This document shows, one piece after another, positions 7,700 to 15,841 of a stretch of 18,831 bases of DNA. The stretch spans positions 1-18,831 of the forward strand of contig JAEOTJ010000074.1 of assembly GCA_016839905.1 (NCBI GenBank), read 5' to 3'. The notes below the pieces were generated by a model that worked only from the letters and a program-made list of their open reading frames with translations, made no database searches and was not told where the DNA came from. The first letter of the stretch is position 1, and each line of letters opens with the position of its first letter. The position numbers were made by a program, and so were the translations under genes. Source of the DNA: Promethearchaeota archaeon (lineage in GTDB: Archaea; Asgardarchaeota; Lokiarchaeia; Sigynarchaeales; SOKP01).

Positions 7700-8236
7700 T
7701 TATTTAAGAAAATCTAAGATTGCTTTCATAAAATCAAGCAGATCAATTGTCATTCGAGATGTAATCAAGTTCCCATCAACAACTACTGGAGAGCTTTCAT
7801 ATTTAACTCCAGGTCTCATCATATCATGCCTTATTGCATAATAACTCGTAATTTTACGACCCTCTATTACTCTTGATGAGATTAGGATCCATCCAGCATA
7901 AGAAATTGCCGCTACTAATTTACCCTTTTCATTCAATGCCTTGACAAAATCAAGTACTTTTTGTTCTCTTCTTAACTGATCAGAATTCTTGATACCTCCA
8001 GGTATCACTACTCCATCGAAATTTTCGATTATTTCCTCATCTATCTCTTCTATTTCCATTTCAGGTGACATTGGATATCCATGTTCTCCTTTAATTATCT
8101 TTTTTTCAAGTGATATTAATTGAACATCATAACCAGCTTCCTTTAAGCGATAATAAGGATATAATAATTCCGCATCTTCAAAACCATCAGTAGCTAACAA
8201 CGCAATTTTCTTGGTTTTTTCTTCCATCATATTCAT
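7700..8236 (-). CDS. DJ-1/PfpI superfamily protein with Ser in place of the nucleophile Cys
   Basis: The 178-residue protein has the class I amidotransferase-like fold of PfpI/DJ-1: a KKIALLATDGFEDAEL opening with the conserved acidic residue, VVIPGG, and the C-terminal VVVDGNLITSR block. The nucleophile elbow reads AAISYAGW, where PfpI has AAICHGPQ-type sequence. The reactive Cys is Ser (codon TCT) and the following His is Tyr. Classical PfpI protease or DJ-1 glyoxalase chemistry is therefore doubtful. A serine nucleophile or a non-catalytic sensor or chaperone role are options. A strong AAAGGAG lies just before the start. It is two bases from the first ATG (8236) but eight from the ATG at 8230, so 8230 may be the true start. 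The gene follows the aminotransferase gene by 32 bases, so they probably form one operon. Confidence 0.85.
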   Translation of the reverse strand: MNMMEEKTKKIALLATDGFEDAELLYPYYRLKEAGYDVQLISLEKKIIKGEHGYPMSPEMEIEEIDEEIIENFDGVVIPGGIKNSDQLRREQKVLDFVKALNEKGKLVAAISYAGWILISSRVIEGRKITSYYAIRHDMMRPGVKYESSPVVVDGNLITSRMTIDLLDFMKAILDFLK

Positions 8237-8268
8237 TTCTCCTTTAGTAGGATATAATAATTATAGAT

Positions 8269-9396
8269 TTATATTATTTTCTTGAGGTGCATTTCTGAGA
8301 TTATATCAGTAAGGACTTTAAGCATTTCTTCAAGCTCATCAAGCGTAATCTCGCCCATATGACCTATTCGAAATGTTTTATTAGCAAGCGAACCATATCC
8401 ATTTACGATTCGATAACCTTTTTCTAACATTGTTTTAACCATTACTGCTAAATCTATTTCAAGAGAATTTTTTATGGTTGAAACTGTATTTGATTCATAG
8501 CCTTTTTCGGGAAACATTTCTAGGTTCATATCGCGTGCCCATATTCTTGTCCTTTTTCCAAGCTGAGTATGCCTTTCGAATCTTTTTTCAAGTCCTTCAT
8601 GGTTCAAAATATAATCTAATTGTACAACTAAACCTCGTATTTGAGGAATTGGAGGTGTTGTTGGTGTTTGATATACCTTGTTCTTCTTCAATAATGTTAG
8701 AAAATCTAAATAAAATCCCCTATTTTTTACTTGACTTGCTTTTTCGATTGCTTCATTTGATATTGAACAAAGTGCTAACCCAGGAGGTAATGCAAAACAC
8801 TTTTGAACTGATGCTAGGCATATATCTATTCCTAATTTATCAACTTCAAGTTTAATCCCCCCCATTGAAGATGTCGCATCTACGCAAACTAAAGCACCAC
8901 TCTCTTTAATTATAGGGATTACTTCATCAAGGGGATTATAAATTCCTGTTGATGTCTCGTTTGACTGAATGCATACTACAGTATATTTATCTTTAGAAAG
9001 AGCTTCTTGAGCAACTTCAGGAGTTATTGCTTTTCCCAGTTTTACACCTTCTTTTATGGCACTTTTCCCATTTGCAACTCCTATTTCATACCATCGATCA
9101 CCAAATGCTCCAATGGATAGGAATAGTGCTTTATCATCCTTACTGATTAAATTGCGGACACAAGCTTCCATTATACCTGTTGCGCTTGATGTGAATATTA
9201 AGCATTCATTATTCGTGAATAATATTTTTTTGAGTCCGTCTATGGCTGCCTTATGCATTTCTTCATAGGGCTTTGAACGATGAGTATCATTAGCTAAAGC
9301 TAACGCTTTTAAAACCCTTTCAGAGACTTTAACGGGTCCTGGAGTGAATAATTTAAGTTCTGATCCTTTATCTTTATTAAAATGTACTTCAGACAT
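8269..9396 (-). CDS. Class V PLP aminotransferase (serine/alanine-glyoxylate or phosphoserine type)
   Basis: The 375-residue protein has the class V landmarks in order: LFTPGPV near residue 17, THRSKPYEEM near 38, FTSSATGIMEA near 68, NETSTG near 145, VDATSSMGG near 172, and the PLP lysine K199 in ASVQKCFALPPG. The C-terminal TFRIGHMG block is also typical. It transfers an amino group between a small amino acid and a keto acid such as glyoxylate, pyruvate or phosphohydroxypyruvate. Archaea use this subfamily both for serine biosynthesis and for glyoxylate or pyruvate transamination, and motifs alone do not decide. The start is an ATG at 9396. It is the first gene of a likely two-gene unit with the DJ-1/PfpI gene. 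The SCP2-like gene lies 133 bases upstream on the same strand. Confidence 0.88.
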   Translation of the reverse strand: MSEVHFNKDKGSELKLFTPGPVKVSERVLKALALANDTHRSKPYEEMHKAAIDGLKKILFTNNECLIFTSSATGIMEACVRNLISKDDKALFLSIGAFGDRWYEIGVANGKSAIKEGVKLGKAITPEVAQEALSKDKYTVVCIQSNETSTGIYNPLDEVIPIIKESGALVCVDATSSMGGIKLEVDKLGIDICLASVQKCFALPPGLALCSISNEAIEKASQVKNRGFYLDFLTLLKKNKVYQTPTTPPIPQIRGLVVQLDYILNHEGLEKRFERHTQLGKRTRIWARDMNLEMFPEKGYESNTVSTIKNSLEIDLAVMVKTMLEKGYRIVNGYGSLANKTFRIGHMGEITLDELEEMLKVLTDIISEMHLKKII

Positions 9397-9529
9397 GTAT
9401 AAATGAATAAATTAAAAAATTAATATTTTACCTATATTTTAACCTAAGAAGTAAGAAAAAGAAAAATTAAAAATCGATATATTTTCCTTCATAGGTATAG
9501 TTAAAAATTATCTTTAAATCTTCAGCAAC

Positions 9530-9982
9530 TTAATAAAATTCTGTTTCAATTAGAGTACATGTTCTAACGAGCTCTTGAGCTGCTTTTGGAGCTTTCATGA
9601 TTTTATTTAAGTCTGCATCTTTATTAATTTGGGCTTGACGAGATAGTAAAGCTCTTATTGGATCTAATTCACTTTTTAGAATCTTAACCCAGTTATCATA
9701 ACTTGCTTGATAGACATATTCAACTTCTATACCTTCTCCCGTTGGTTTTTCTTCTTTCTTCAAAATCTTATATTCTTCACCTTCAGCAAGAATTTTAACT
9801 CCTGTGCATTTACCATGAGATAGCCCAATGTAAATGCTAATCGAATGATCCAAGTTACCACTAGCATTAATTTGAAATAAAAAATTACCTTCCCACCAGG
9901 ATGCAGCTTCTGCATAAGCTTCATTTTTATTGAGTTCTTCCATATATTGTTCAGCCCATTCCAGAGTTCCAAATTTTGGCAT
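9530..9982 (-). CDS. SCP2-like (sterol carrier protein 2) lipid-binding domain protein
   Basis: The 150-residue protein is a single SCP2-type domain. An N-terminal helix (WAEQYMEELN) is followed by the beta segments FLFQINASG and SISIYIGLSHGKC. Then come a SYDNWVKIL motif (near 95-102) and the ELDPIRALLSRQAQINKDADLNKIM block typical of archaeal and bacterial SCP2 proteins. Such domains form a hydrophobic tunnel for fatty acyl chains or other lipids, and have no known catalytic residues. GGAG at 9989-9992 lies six bases before the ATG at 9982 and supports this start. It is separated by 110 bases from the MoaD-like gene upstream. It may ride with the acyl-CoA ligase unit or use its own promoter. 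A role in binding acyl substrates of that ligase is a guess from neighbourhood only. Confidence 0.8.
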   Translation of the reverse strand: MPKFGTLEWAEQYMEELNKNEAYAEAASWWEGNFLFQINASGNLDHSISIYIGLSHGKCTGVKILAEGEEYKILKKEEKPTGEGIEVEYVYQASYDNWVKILKSELDPIRALLSRQAQINKDADLNKIMKAPKAAQELVRTCTLIETEFY

Positions 9983-10010
9983 ACTAATCTCCGTTCTAAT
10001 TAAATATTAA

Positions 10011-10018
10011 TATATAAA
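10011..10018 (-). promoter_or_regulatory. Candidate TATA box for the SCP2-like gene
   Basis: On the - strand, TTTATATA (10018-10011) ends 28 bases before the ATG at 9982. With archaeal spacing of about 25 bases to the start site, this would give a very short leader that may or may not include the GGAG at 9989-9992. The surroundings are all AT-rich, so the match is weak evidence. Confidence 0.3.
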
Positions 10019-10092
10019 TCATTTTTTATAGGTTTGTTAAGAATGAATATTTAATAAAGAATTCTGATATTAGAAGAGGATCTTAATATTAT

Positions 10093-10374
10093 TTACCCCC
10101 CATGAACGGGAGGAAATATAGATATTTCATTACCATTTTCAAGTTTAGTTTCCAATCCCGATAAAAACTTAATTTCTCTTCCATTTTTTAAAATAGTAAT
10201 TTGATCTCTAAGATTATTATCCTTATCAAAGAGTTTTTCGCGAATTTTATATTTTTTGCAGATTTCTTCCAATAATTGGAGAATAGTAGAATTTTCATTA
10301 AGATCAATTTCTATTTTATTTTTAATATTGAGTTCCTCTGCCAGATATGCAAAGAATTTAACCGATACTTTCAT
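10093..10374 (-). CDS. moaD: MoaD/ThiS-like ubiquitin-fold sulfur carrier
   Basis: The 93-residue protein has the MoaD beta-grasp pattern: MKVSVKFFAYLAEEL at the start, ILQLLEEICKKY helix, an ITILKNGREI strand, and the C-terminal NGNEISIFPPVHGG. The terminal Gly-Gly is the residue pair that is adenylated and thiocarboxylated to deliver sulfur to molybdopterin. Archaeal relatives (SAMPs) can also be attached to proteins. Its position 34 bases behind the acyl-CoA ligase and in the same unit as a tungsten-type AOR favours a role in making the pterin cofactor. No MoaE, MoeB or E1-like gene is in the window. Confidence 0.88.
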   Translation of the reverse strand: MKVSVKFFAYLAEELNIKNKIEIDLNENSTILQLLEEICKKYKIREKLFDKDNNLRDQITILKNGREIKFLSGLETKLENGNEISIFPPVHGG

Positions 10375-10408
10375 CCTATAACAAAATTAAATAATATATA
10401 AAAGATAT

Positions 10409-12121
10409 TTATTTCTTAACTTTCCCCCTTTTAGAGGTTTCTTCTTCCCTTAGCTTTTTCTTATTAAGTTTCATTACCATTGTTAAAGGTAATTTATCTC
10501 GAAACTCCACTTGTTTTGGAACTGCATAGGGTTTTACTTTATCCTTCAAGAATTCAATAATGTCTTCCTCAGATACTTTACTTTTAAACGCCTTTTTTAG
10601 TTGGACAAATGCCTTTACTCTTTCGCTCCCAGGGCGCTCGGGATCAGGAATTCCTATTACTCCTGCTTCTTCAATTGCTTCATGTTCATATAAAATATCA
10701 TCAATAACTCTTGAATAGACTTTATTTCCAGAGATATTAATCATATCCTTTATTCTGTCTACTATTTTGAAAAAGCCGTCTTTATCCATTATTCCAATAT
10801 CTCCCATTTGTAACCAGCCATCTTCAGTCAAACCATTCCCTGGAGTTGGCCAATAACCTTTCATTATTTGTGGTCCGCGGATCCAGACTTCACCAGCTTC
10901 TCCGATGGGTACCTCCTCTCCAGTATCTGGATCAATGAGTTTAACTTCCGTGTCTGCTATTGGTAATCCTATTCCTGGTTTAGTAGCAGCCATAAAACCC
11001 GTGACCTTTCCCAATGCAGAAAGATTAATATGGCTAACTGCACTTATTTCTGTTGCACCGTACCCTTCACTCATGGGAACTCCGGTTTTTTTTGAAAACT
11101 CGTCAGCAAGTTCAGGAGCTAAAGGTGCGGCTCCAGAAATATAAAATATTGGAGCCTTTGGAATATCTAATTTGAGTAAATACATATAATGTGTAGGTAC
11201 GCCTAAAACCATAAATGGACGATTCTCCTTAATTACTTCTGCTATTTTAACCATATCTCTAGGATCCATCAATAACATTTTCAATCCCCAAGAGATACAA
11301 GCGTGCATGGAGATTTGTCCATAAACATGAAAAAGTGGAACACAAATTGTTACTGCGGCTTTTCCAATAATACCAGACTTTAAAGGCTCCATCATCCAGT
11401 GGAACAATTGGATTACATTGGATGTTATGTTGAAATGTGTTAGCATTGTTGCCTTAGGTAACCCGGTTGTGCCTCCTGTAAAAGGTAATAATGCTAAATC
11501 TTCTTTAGGATTTATTTCCACGGTTTCTGTATGAGAATCGTATTTCTCTAGTAAATCATTTAATAAATAATATCCATCTTCAGTGGGTTTTACTATATTA
11601 GGTAAAATATAATCTGGAAATAACTTAGTCGGAGTATAAATCACTTTTTTAATCTTAGTATTTGGTTTTACTTCATTCACACGTTCGAGACGCCGATATG
11701 AACACATAACAATCTCTGCACCACTTTTTTTTAACTCATATTCTAAATCTATTTTATCATGCAGAATGCTTAGAGGGACATGGATAGCTCCAATTTTTAA
11801 TGCTGCAAAATGAATCAAGATAAATTCTGGAGAAGATGGGAGAACTGACGCAACCATTTTCCCCTTTTTTACTCCAAAATCGATCAGGGCGCTTGCAAGT
11901 TTATCAACTTTTAATTTTAATTCCTTATAGGTCATTTTATCGCCAGCATATTGAGTCGCAACGTTTTCTGGATATTTTGTAGTAGAATCTTCAAGAAATT
12001 GATATACATTAACTTCTGGATATGGCTCCATTGATTTTTTAAGTGGAAATGGTCCTATTTTATAGGATTTTAACCAAGGTTTATCAGCATATATAACTTT
12101 TTTTTCTCCCAAATTTCTCAC
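10409..12121 (-). CDS. AMP-forming acyl-CoA ligase (ANL superfamily)
   Basis: The 570-residue protein carries the adenylation motifs in order: the phosphate loop PFTGGTTGLPKATMLTH near 212-228, EGYGATE near 350, GWLQMGDIG near 433, and VDRIKDMINISGNKVY near 452-467. The C-terminal lysine motif reads PLTMVMKLNKKKL near 543. Here the lysine is kept, but the usual Gly before it is Met. The reaction is acid + ATP + CoA to acyl-CoA + AMP + PPi. Closest in style to medium- or long-chain acyl-CoA ligases; chain length is not determined. It lies 35 bases after the AOR gene and 34 before the MoaD gene, so the three are almost certainly co-transcribed. In this setting it could activate the acid made by the AOR. 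Confidence 0.92.
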   Translation of the reverse strand: MRNLGEKKVIYADKPWLKSYKIGPFPLKKSMEPYPEVNVYQFLEDSTTKYPENVATQYAGDKMTYKELKLKVDKLASALIDFGVKKGKMVASVLPSSPEFILIHFAALKIGAIHVPLSILHDKIDLEYELKKSGAEIVMCSYRRLERVNEVKPNTKIKKVIYTPTKLFPDYILPNIVKPTEDGYYLLNDLLEKYDSHTETVEINPKEDLALLPFTGGTTGLPKATMLTHFNITSNVIQLFHWMMEPLKSGIIGKAAVTICVPLFHVYGQISMHACISWGLKMLLMDPRDMVKIAEVIKENRPFMVLGVPTHYMYLLKLDIPKAPIFYISGAAPLAPELADEFSKKTGVPMSEGYGATEISAVSHINLSALGKVTGFMAATKPGIGLPIADTEVKLIDPDTGEEVPIGEAGEVWIRGPQIMKGYWPTPGNGLTEDGWLQMGDIGIMDKDGFFKIVDRIKDMINISGNKVYSRVIDDILYEHEAIEEAGVIGIPDPERPGSERVKAFVQLKKAFKSKVSEEDIIEFLKDKVKPYAVPKQVEFRDKLPLTMVMKLNKKKLREEETSKRGKVKK

Positions 12122-12156
12122 TTTTTACATAGTTAATAAAAAAAATATAAAACAGG

Positions 12157-14019
12157 TCAAAAAATTTTATCAATAACCCAATCTAAACCGAGTTCTTGAA
12201 GTTTTTCTTTTGTTGGTTTACCATCATTATCCCAACCTCGGAATTTATAATAAGCATCTAACATGGGATCAAGATTAACAGTATGACCCTCAGCAGGGCC
12301 CTCTGGTAGCGGTTCTTCTAATAATCTTGGAGGTAGAGTATCATCCTTTCTAGAGCATCCTTCTCTTACAAGATAAGCTCTTTCAAGGTTATATATCCTT
12401 TCACCTGTTTTTCGGAAATCAGCAGCAGTATAATCATATCCCATAAGTTTTGAGATTAATTCTGCCCAATCTTCAGCAGTAAGAACCATTCCCATGAATT
12501 TACATCCTCCAATCGCATCAAAGACACCAAACGCATCCTCGAAATCTTTTACAACTTTCGTCTTTTCCGGAAGTTCCTGAAGAGGATCACCAATATCAGC
12601 ATCATCAACAATCATAAAGGGCATTGCCAAAAAGGCAGGTCCTTCAATATAAGCCGTAATGTGATCCCCACCACGGTTTGCAGTTACATAGGCTAATCCG
12701 GTAATTTTGGCAGCTCTCGGATCATAGCAGGGAAGTTCAAGTCCTTTAACATGCATTGCAAACTTTTCTGAACCTTTCCCTAATTTCTTAGACATTACCT
12801 TTACACCCTCAGCTAATAAATCACCAATACCTTCTCGTTTGGTAATCTTACTTAGCATATCAATAACAGCTTGTGCATTACCAAACTTTAGATCAATACC
12901 ATCTGTCTCAGTTAAAATTCCTTTTTCAGCACATTCCATTGCAAAACCAATAGTATTGCCTACAGAAATAGTATCAAGACCATATTCATTACATAGAAAA
13001 TGAGCATAGGTAATTGCATTTAAGTCATCAAGACCACACATCGTGCCTAGAGCGCCAATAGATTCATATTCAGGTCCTTCACCTTTACTTTTATATGGAC
13101 CCTCCTTTATTTCAGCCAATCTACCACAGGCGATTGGACATGCGAAACATGGTTTTCTATCTATAAGGATATTTTCATTGATAGCAGTACCATTAATTAG
13201 ATCAGGATTGGGAAATATCCCCGTTTGCCAATTATTTGTTGGAAGCCCTCCTTTAACATTTACAAGGTCAACCATCGTGGCAGTCCCGTATACTTCAAGT
13301 GTCATTTTTAATAGACTCTGATTAACCCAATCAAATCTCTGTTTTGCTCCTGCCTTATAATCCTCTGGTTTGGCAACTTGAATTTTTTCTTTTCCATATG
13401 AAACGATTGCTTTCACTTTCTTTGCTCCCATTACAGCACCCATACCACATCTTCCAGCGGCTCTACCATAATAAGGTAGATCACAATCATTCAATACTGC
13501 CGCATATTTAACTAGATTTTCTCCAGCTGTCCCAATCAATGCTACGTTAAATTTATCACCGTGTTTCTCCTTTAGGATTTTAGTAGCATCAGAAGTATCC
13601 TTGCCCCAAACATCAGAGGCATCTAGCAATTCCGCTTTCCCATTATCAGTAAGAAGATAAACAGGTTTTGGTGAAACACCTTCAAAAATAATTCCGTCAA
13701 AACCAGATCTCTTGAAATCCTTCCCCCAAAATCCTGCTGAGTTAGCCTGACCCCAAAATCCCGTGAGAGGAGACTTAGCAACTACACTATATCTCCCGGT
13801 ACTAGGAGAAGATGTTCCTGTTAGAGGTCCTGTCATAAAGATTAGTTTATTATCTGGTCCTAATGGATCAATTCCTTTTTCTGTTTCATTAATAAGATAC
13901 CACGTCGCTAAGCCAGCACCACCTAAAAAATCTTTTAATACTTTATCATCGGGAAATTCTTCATTTAATTCTCCGTTCGTTAAATCTACTCTTAAAATCT
14001 TTCCCATATATCCATACAT
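12157..14019 (-). CDS. aor: Aldehyde:ferredoxin oxidoreductase, tungstopterin Fe-S enzyme
   Basis: The 620-residue protein has the AOR family layout. It opens MYGYMGKILRVDLTNG and has GPLTGTSSPSTGRYSVVAKSP near 64-84 and AGRCGMGAVMGAKKVKAI near 188-205 (pterin binding). The cluster cysteines are C291, C294 and C298 in CFACPIAC, with the distant fourth C506 in GGCKFMG. Spacing agrees with the Pyrococcus furiosus enzyme. AORs oxidise aldehydes to carboxylic acids in the cytoplasm and reduce ferredoxin; the reverse reaction is possible at low potential. Which aldehyde is used cannot be told. It is the first gene of the AOR/acyl-CoA ligase/MoaD unit. The start at 14019 fits the family N-terminus; no strong Shine-Dalgarno is visible. 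An unusual palindrome pair lies upstream (14053-14098). Confidence 0.95.
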   Translation of the reverse strand: MYGYMGKILRVDLTNGELNEEFPDDKVLKDFLGGAGLATWYLINETEKGIDPLGPDNKLIFMTGPLTGTSSPSTGRYSVVAKSPLTGFWGQANSAGFWGKDFKRSGFDGIIFEGVSPKPVYLLTDNGKAELLDASDVWGKDTSDATKILKEKHGDKFNVALIGTAGENLVKYAAVLNDCDLPYYGRAAGRCGMGAVMGAKKVKAIVSYGKEKIQVAKPEDYKAGAKQRFDWVNQSLLKMTLEVYGTATMVDLVNVKGGLPTNNWQTGIFPNPDLINGTAINENILIDRKPCFACPIACGRLAEIKEGPYKSKGEGPEYESIGALGTMCGLDDLNAITYAHFLCNEYGLDTISVGNTIGFAMECAEKGILTETDGIDLKFGNAQAVIDMLSKITKREGIGDLLAEGVKVMSKKLGKGSEKFAMHVKGLELPCYDPRAAKITGLAYVTANRGGDHITAYIEGPAFLAMPFMIVDDADIGDPLQELPEKTKVVKDFEDAFGVFDAIGGCKFMGMVLTAEDWAELISKLMGYDYTAADFRKTGERIYNLERAYLVREGCSRKDDTLPPRLLEEPLPEGPAEGHTVNLDPMLDAYYKFRGWDNDGKPTKEKLQELGLDWVIDKIF

Positions 14020-14052
14020 TTTGAAATACTCTATTTTCTTTCATTAAAATTT

Positions 14053-14098
14053 AGTTTTTTTAAAAAAACTCATTATTAATTTTTAAATTTATGAGTTT
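14053..14098. promoter_or_regulatory. Palindrome plus inverted repeat upstream of the AOR operon
   Basis: AGTTTTTTTAAAAAAACT (14053-14070) is a perfect 18-bp palindrome. AAACTCAT (14066-14073) is matched by ATGAGTTT (14091-14098), an 8-bp inverted repeat that overlaps it. Both lie 34-79 bases before the AOR start, in the expected promoter zone. They could be an operator. The first could also act as a terminator or be an accident of A/T runs. The 199-base gap (14020-14218) has no other visible structure. Confidence 0.35.
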
Positions 14099-14218
14099 AA
14101 TTAAGTTTTTCAGAATTAAAATAAATTAGGCTATAAAAAAAAGATGATTATCTTTATGTTTTTTATAAAATTCAAAAATTAAATCAGAAAATACTTTACA
14201 TTTAATTAGAAATACGAC

Positions 14219-14761
14219 TTATATTGATTCTCTTTTAATTAAGCCTGTAATAATCATCATTTCCCGTGTTAATTTATCGAAAATCAATTCAACATTTTCT
14301 CCAGTCTTCGCCGAAGATTCAATATGATCAAAAAATCCATAGTCCTCTTTCATTTTTTCAGCGATATTTTTATCAAAATTACGCTTTAATATAAGATCCA
14401 ATTTTCCTCCAACCATAATTATTGGAATGGAATTAGGTTCTAGTGTATCCTCCATTACTTCAATCCAATCATTTAGACTCTTTAGCGTCCCAAGTCTATT
14501 AATATCATACATGAATATTGCTCCTGACGATCCAAGTATATAACCAGGAAATAAGGTTCGGAATTGTTCTTCTCCCGCAATATCCCAAATCTGCAATACA
14601 ACATATAAACCATTAATAGTTAAATTCTTTGAATAAATATTTATACCAAGAGTCATTTTTATATCCTCTTCAAATAAACCAGTTAAAGCTCGCTTAGCTA
14701 AGGATGTTTTTCCTACTCCACCATCCCCAAAAAGGCAAATCTTATATGAAGCGTTTTCCAT
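14219..14761 (-). CDS. Ras-superfamily small GTPase (Rab/Ras-like, Asgard type)
   Basis: The 180-residue protein has the small GTPase boxes: G1 GDGGVGKTS (12-20), G2 threonine T37 in MTLGI, G3 WDIAGEEQF (59-67), and G5 SSAKTG (149-154). G4 reads GGKLD (118-122), so the usual Asn of NKxD is Gly119. The catalytic glutamine after DxxG (Ras Q61) is Glu64. No C-terminal cysteine for prenylation is present; the tail ends IKRESI. GTP binding is nearly certain. Intrinsic hydrolysis may be altered, and base specificity may be somewhat relaxed. It lies 33 bases downstream of the longin-like gene, which argues for joint expression and a physical partnership, as with longin/roadblock regulators of GTPases elsewhere. 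The C-terminal helix after residue 155 is complete. Confidence 0.96.
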   Translation of the reverse strand: MENASYKICLFGDGGVGKTSLAKRALTGLFEEDIKMTLGINIYSKNLTINGLYVVLQIWDIAGEEQFRTLFPGYILGSSGAIFMYDINRLGTLKSLNDWIEVMEDTLEPNSIPIIMVGGKLDLILKRNFDKNIAEKMKEDYGFFDHIESSAKTGENVELIFDKLTREMMIITGLIKRESI

Positions 14762-14794
14762 TTTCCTAAATCTATATAATTTATTTTAAATTTT

Positions 14795-15649
14795 TTAATA
14801 ATTCTTTAAGAAGATTTCTAGTAAAAATGATTCAATTTTAAGTTTCTTTAATAAATTAAGATTGTTAAAAATATAGTTTAAAATGTCTTCCTTAGCGAAG
14901 ATTTTTAAACTATCATCATAGCCTAAATCATCCTTAAGATTTTTAATAACTATTTGAAATAAGTTCTTAATCTGTTCTCTAACAGCTGAAATATTGCATT
15001 TACTCACATTAATTGAAAGTATTTCAAAACCAATTTCCTTTTTAAATGATACTTTTTTAATTTCTTGATCAGTTATATTATCTTCATTATTTATAAATTT
15101 AATAAACTGGTCTTTTATTCTTGTATTTAGAGATTCCCTTTTTCCATTCGGAATTCGATCTATAGCGTTTTTTAATAAATAGAATAATTGTTGGAAAATA
15201 CGTAAAAAATCATAAAGTTCTGCTTGATGGCTCATAAGTTCGGCTTCTTTCCATTGTTCATAGTAGCGGTCAACTATCTTATGAAATGGATAAAATCTTG
15301 TAATATCTCCATCGAATTCTTCTCTTAAAAAATTAGGATTTTCTCTACAATATTTATTAATAAAAGCGAGCTTTATTGATTCTAGTCTAGATCTTAATAC
15401 CGCTGGACTAATGTCCTTGTTATCTGCTGCAACACATAAAATATTGCGATTTATTTCATATGAATAAATCCATGAAAAGCCCCCCATATCAATTGATTCA
15501 ATTGGTTGTTTAAATTGGGTCTGTATAAAATGATTCAGAGCAGATAAAAGGCCAGAAACTAGATGTTCGTTTATTTGAACCTCTAAATTTCTAAGAGAAC
15601 TATAAAACAAAGTAACACCAGTATTAGAATTCACAATCCAGATATTCAT
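14795..15649 (-). CDS. Longin-like domain protein with a helical C-terminal region
   Basis: The 284-residue protein starts directly with a beta strand and hairpin (MNIWIVNSNTGVTLFYSSL). A long helix follows (EHLVSGLLSALNHFIQTQF, 28-46), then strands around SIDMGGFSWIYSY (52-64) and NILCVAADN (69-77), then a helix (80-100). This beta-beta-alpha-beta-beta-beta-alpha order is that of longin domains, which in eukaryotes occur in GEFs and other GTPase partners (Mon1/Ccz1, TRAPP, FUZ families). Residues about 125-200 are helical. Residues about 205-284 form a second mixed region with FEILSINVSKCNI and a leucine-rich end that I do not recognise. No signal peptide or membrane helix is visible. The fold call is by eye and should be tested; a roadblock-type domain is the main alternative. 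It is the gene directly upstream of the GTPase gene. Confidence 0.72.
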   Translation of the reverse strand: MNIWIVNSNTGVTLFYSSLRNLEVQINEHLVSGLLSALNHFIQTQFKQPIESIDMGGFSWIYSYEINRNILCVAADNKDISPAVLRSRLESIKLAFINKYCRENPNFLREEFDGDITRFYPFHKIVDRYYEQWKEAELMSHQAELYDFLRIFQQLFYLLKNAIDRIPNGKRESLNTRIKDQFIKFINNEDNITDQEIKKVSFKKEIGFEILSINVSKCNISAVREQIKNLFQIVIKNLKDDLGYDDSLKIFAKEDILNYIFNNLNLLKKLKIESFLLEIFLKNY

Positions 15650-15690
15650 TTTTAATACATATCCAATCTTAAATTATTATTTTTAAATCA

Positions 15691-15698
15691 ATATAAAA
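15691..15698 (-). promoter_or_regulatory. Candidate TATA box for the longin/GTPase operon
   Basis: On the - strand, TTTTATAT (15698-15691) stands 41 bases before the ATG at 15649, leaving room for a start site at about 15667 and a leader of about 18 bases. It lies between the longin gene and the inserted IS (left end 15848), so the operon would keep its own promoter after the insertion. The remainder of 15650-15841 is AT-rich and has no other recognisable feature. Confidence 0.35.
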
Positions 15699-15841
15699 GA
15701 TTGTCTATTTCATTATGCTTTTCTTATAACCTTTTTATTATTTATTTATACAATAATGATAATGCCCATTTATTTAAATTAATTCAAATGCAAAACTATA
15801 TTAATAGATTTAAAAAAAATAAGATCTATGAAGGTTTTTTC

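Noticed and set aside
13043..14047. Open frames of 92 and 94 codons on the + strand within and across the start of the AOR gene
   Set aside because: They are antisense to a strongly supported AOR gene and show no protein-like motifs.
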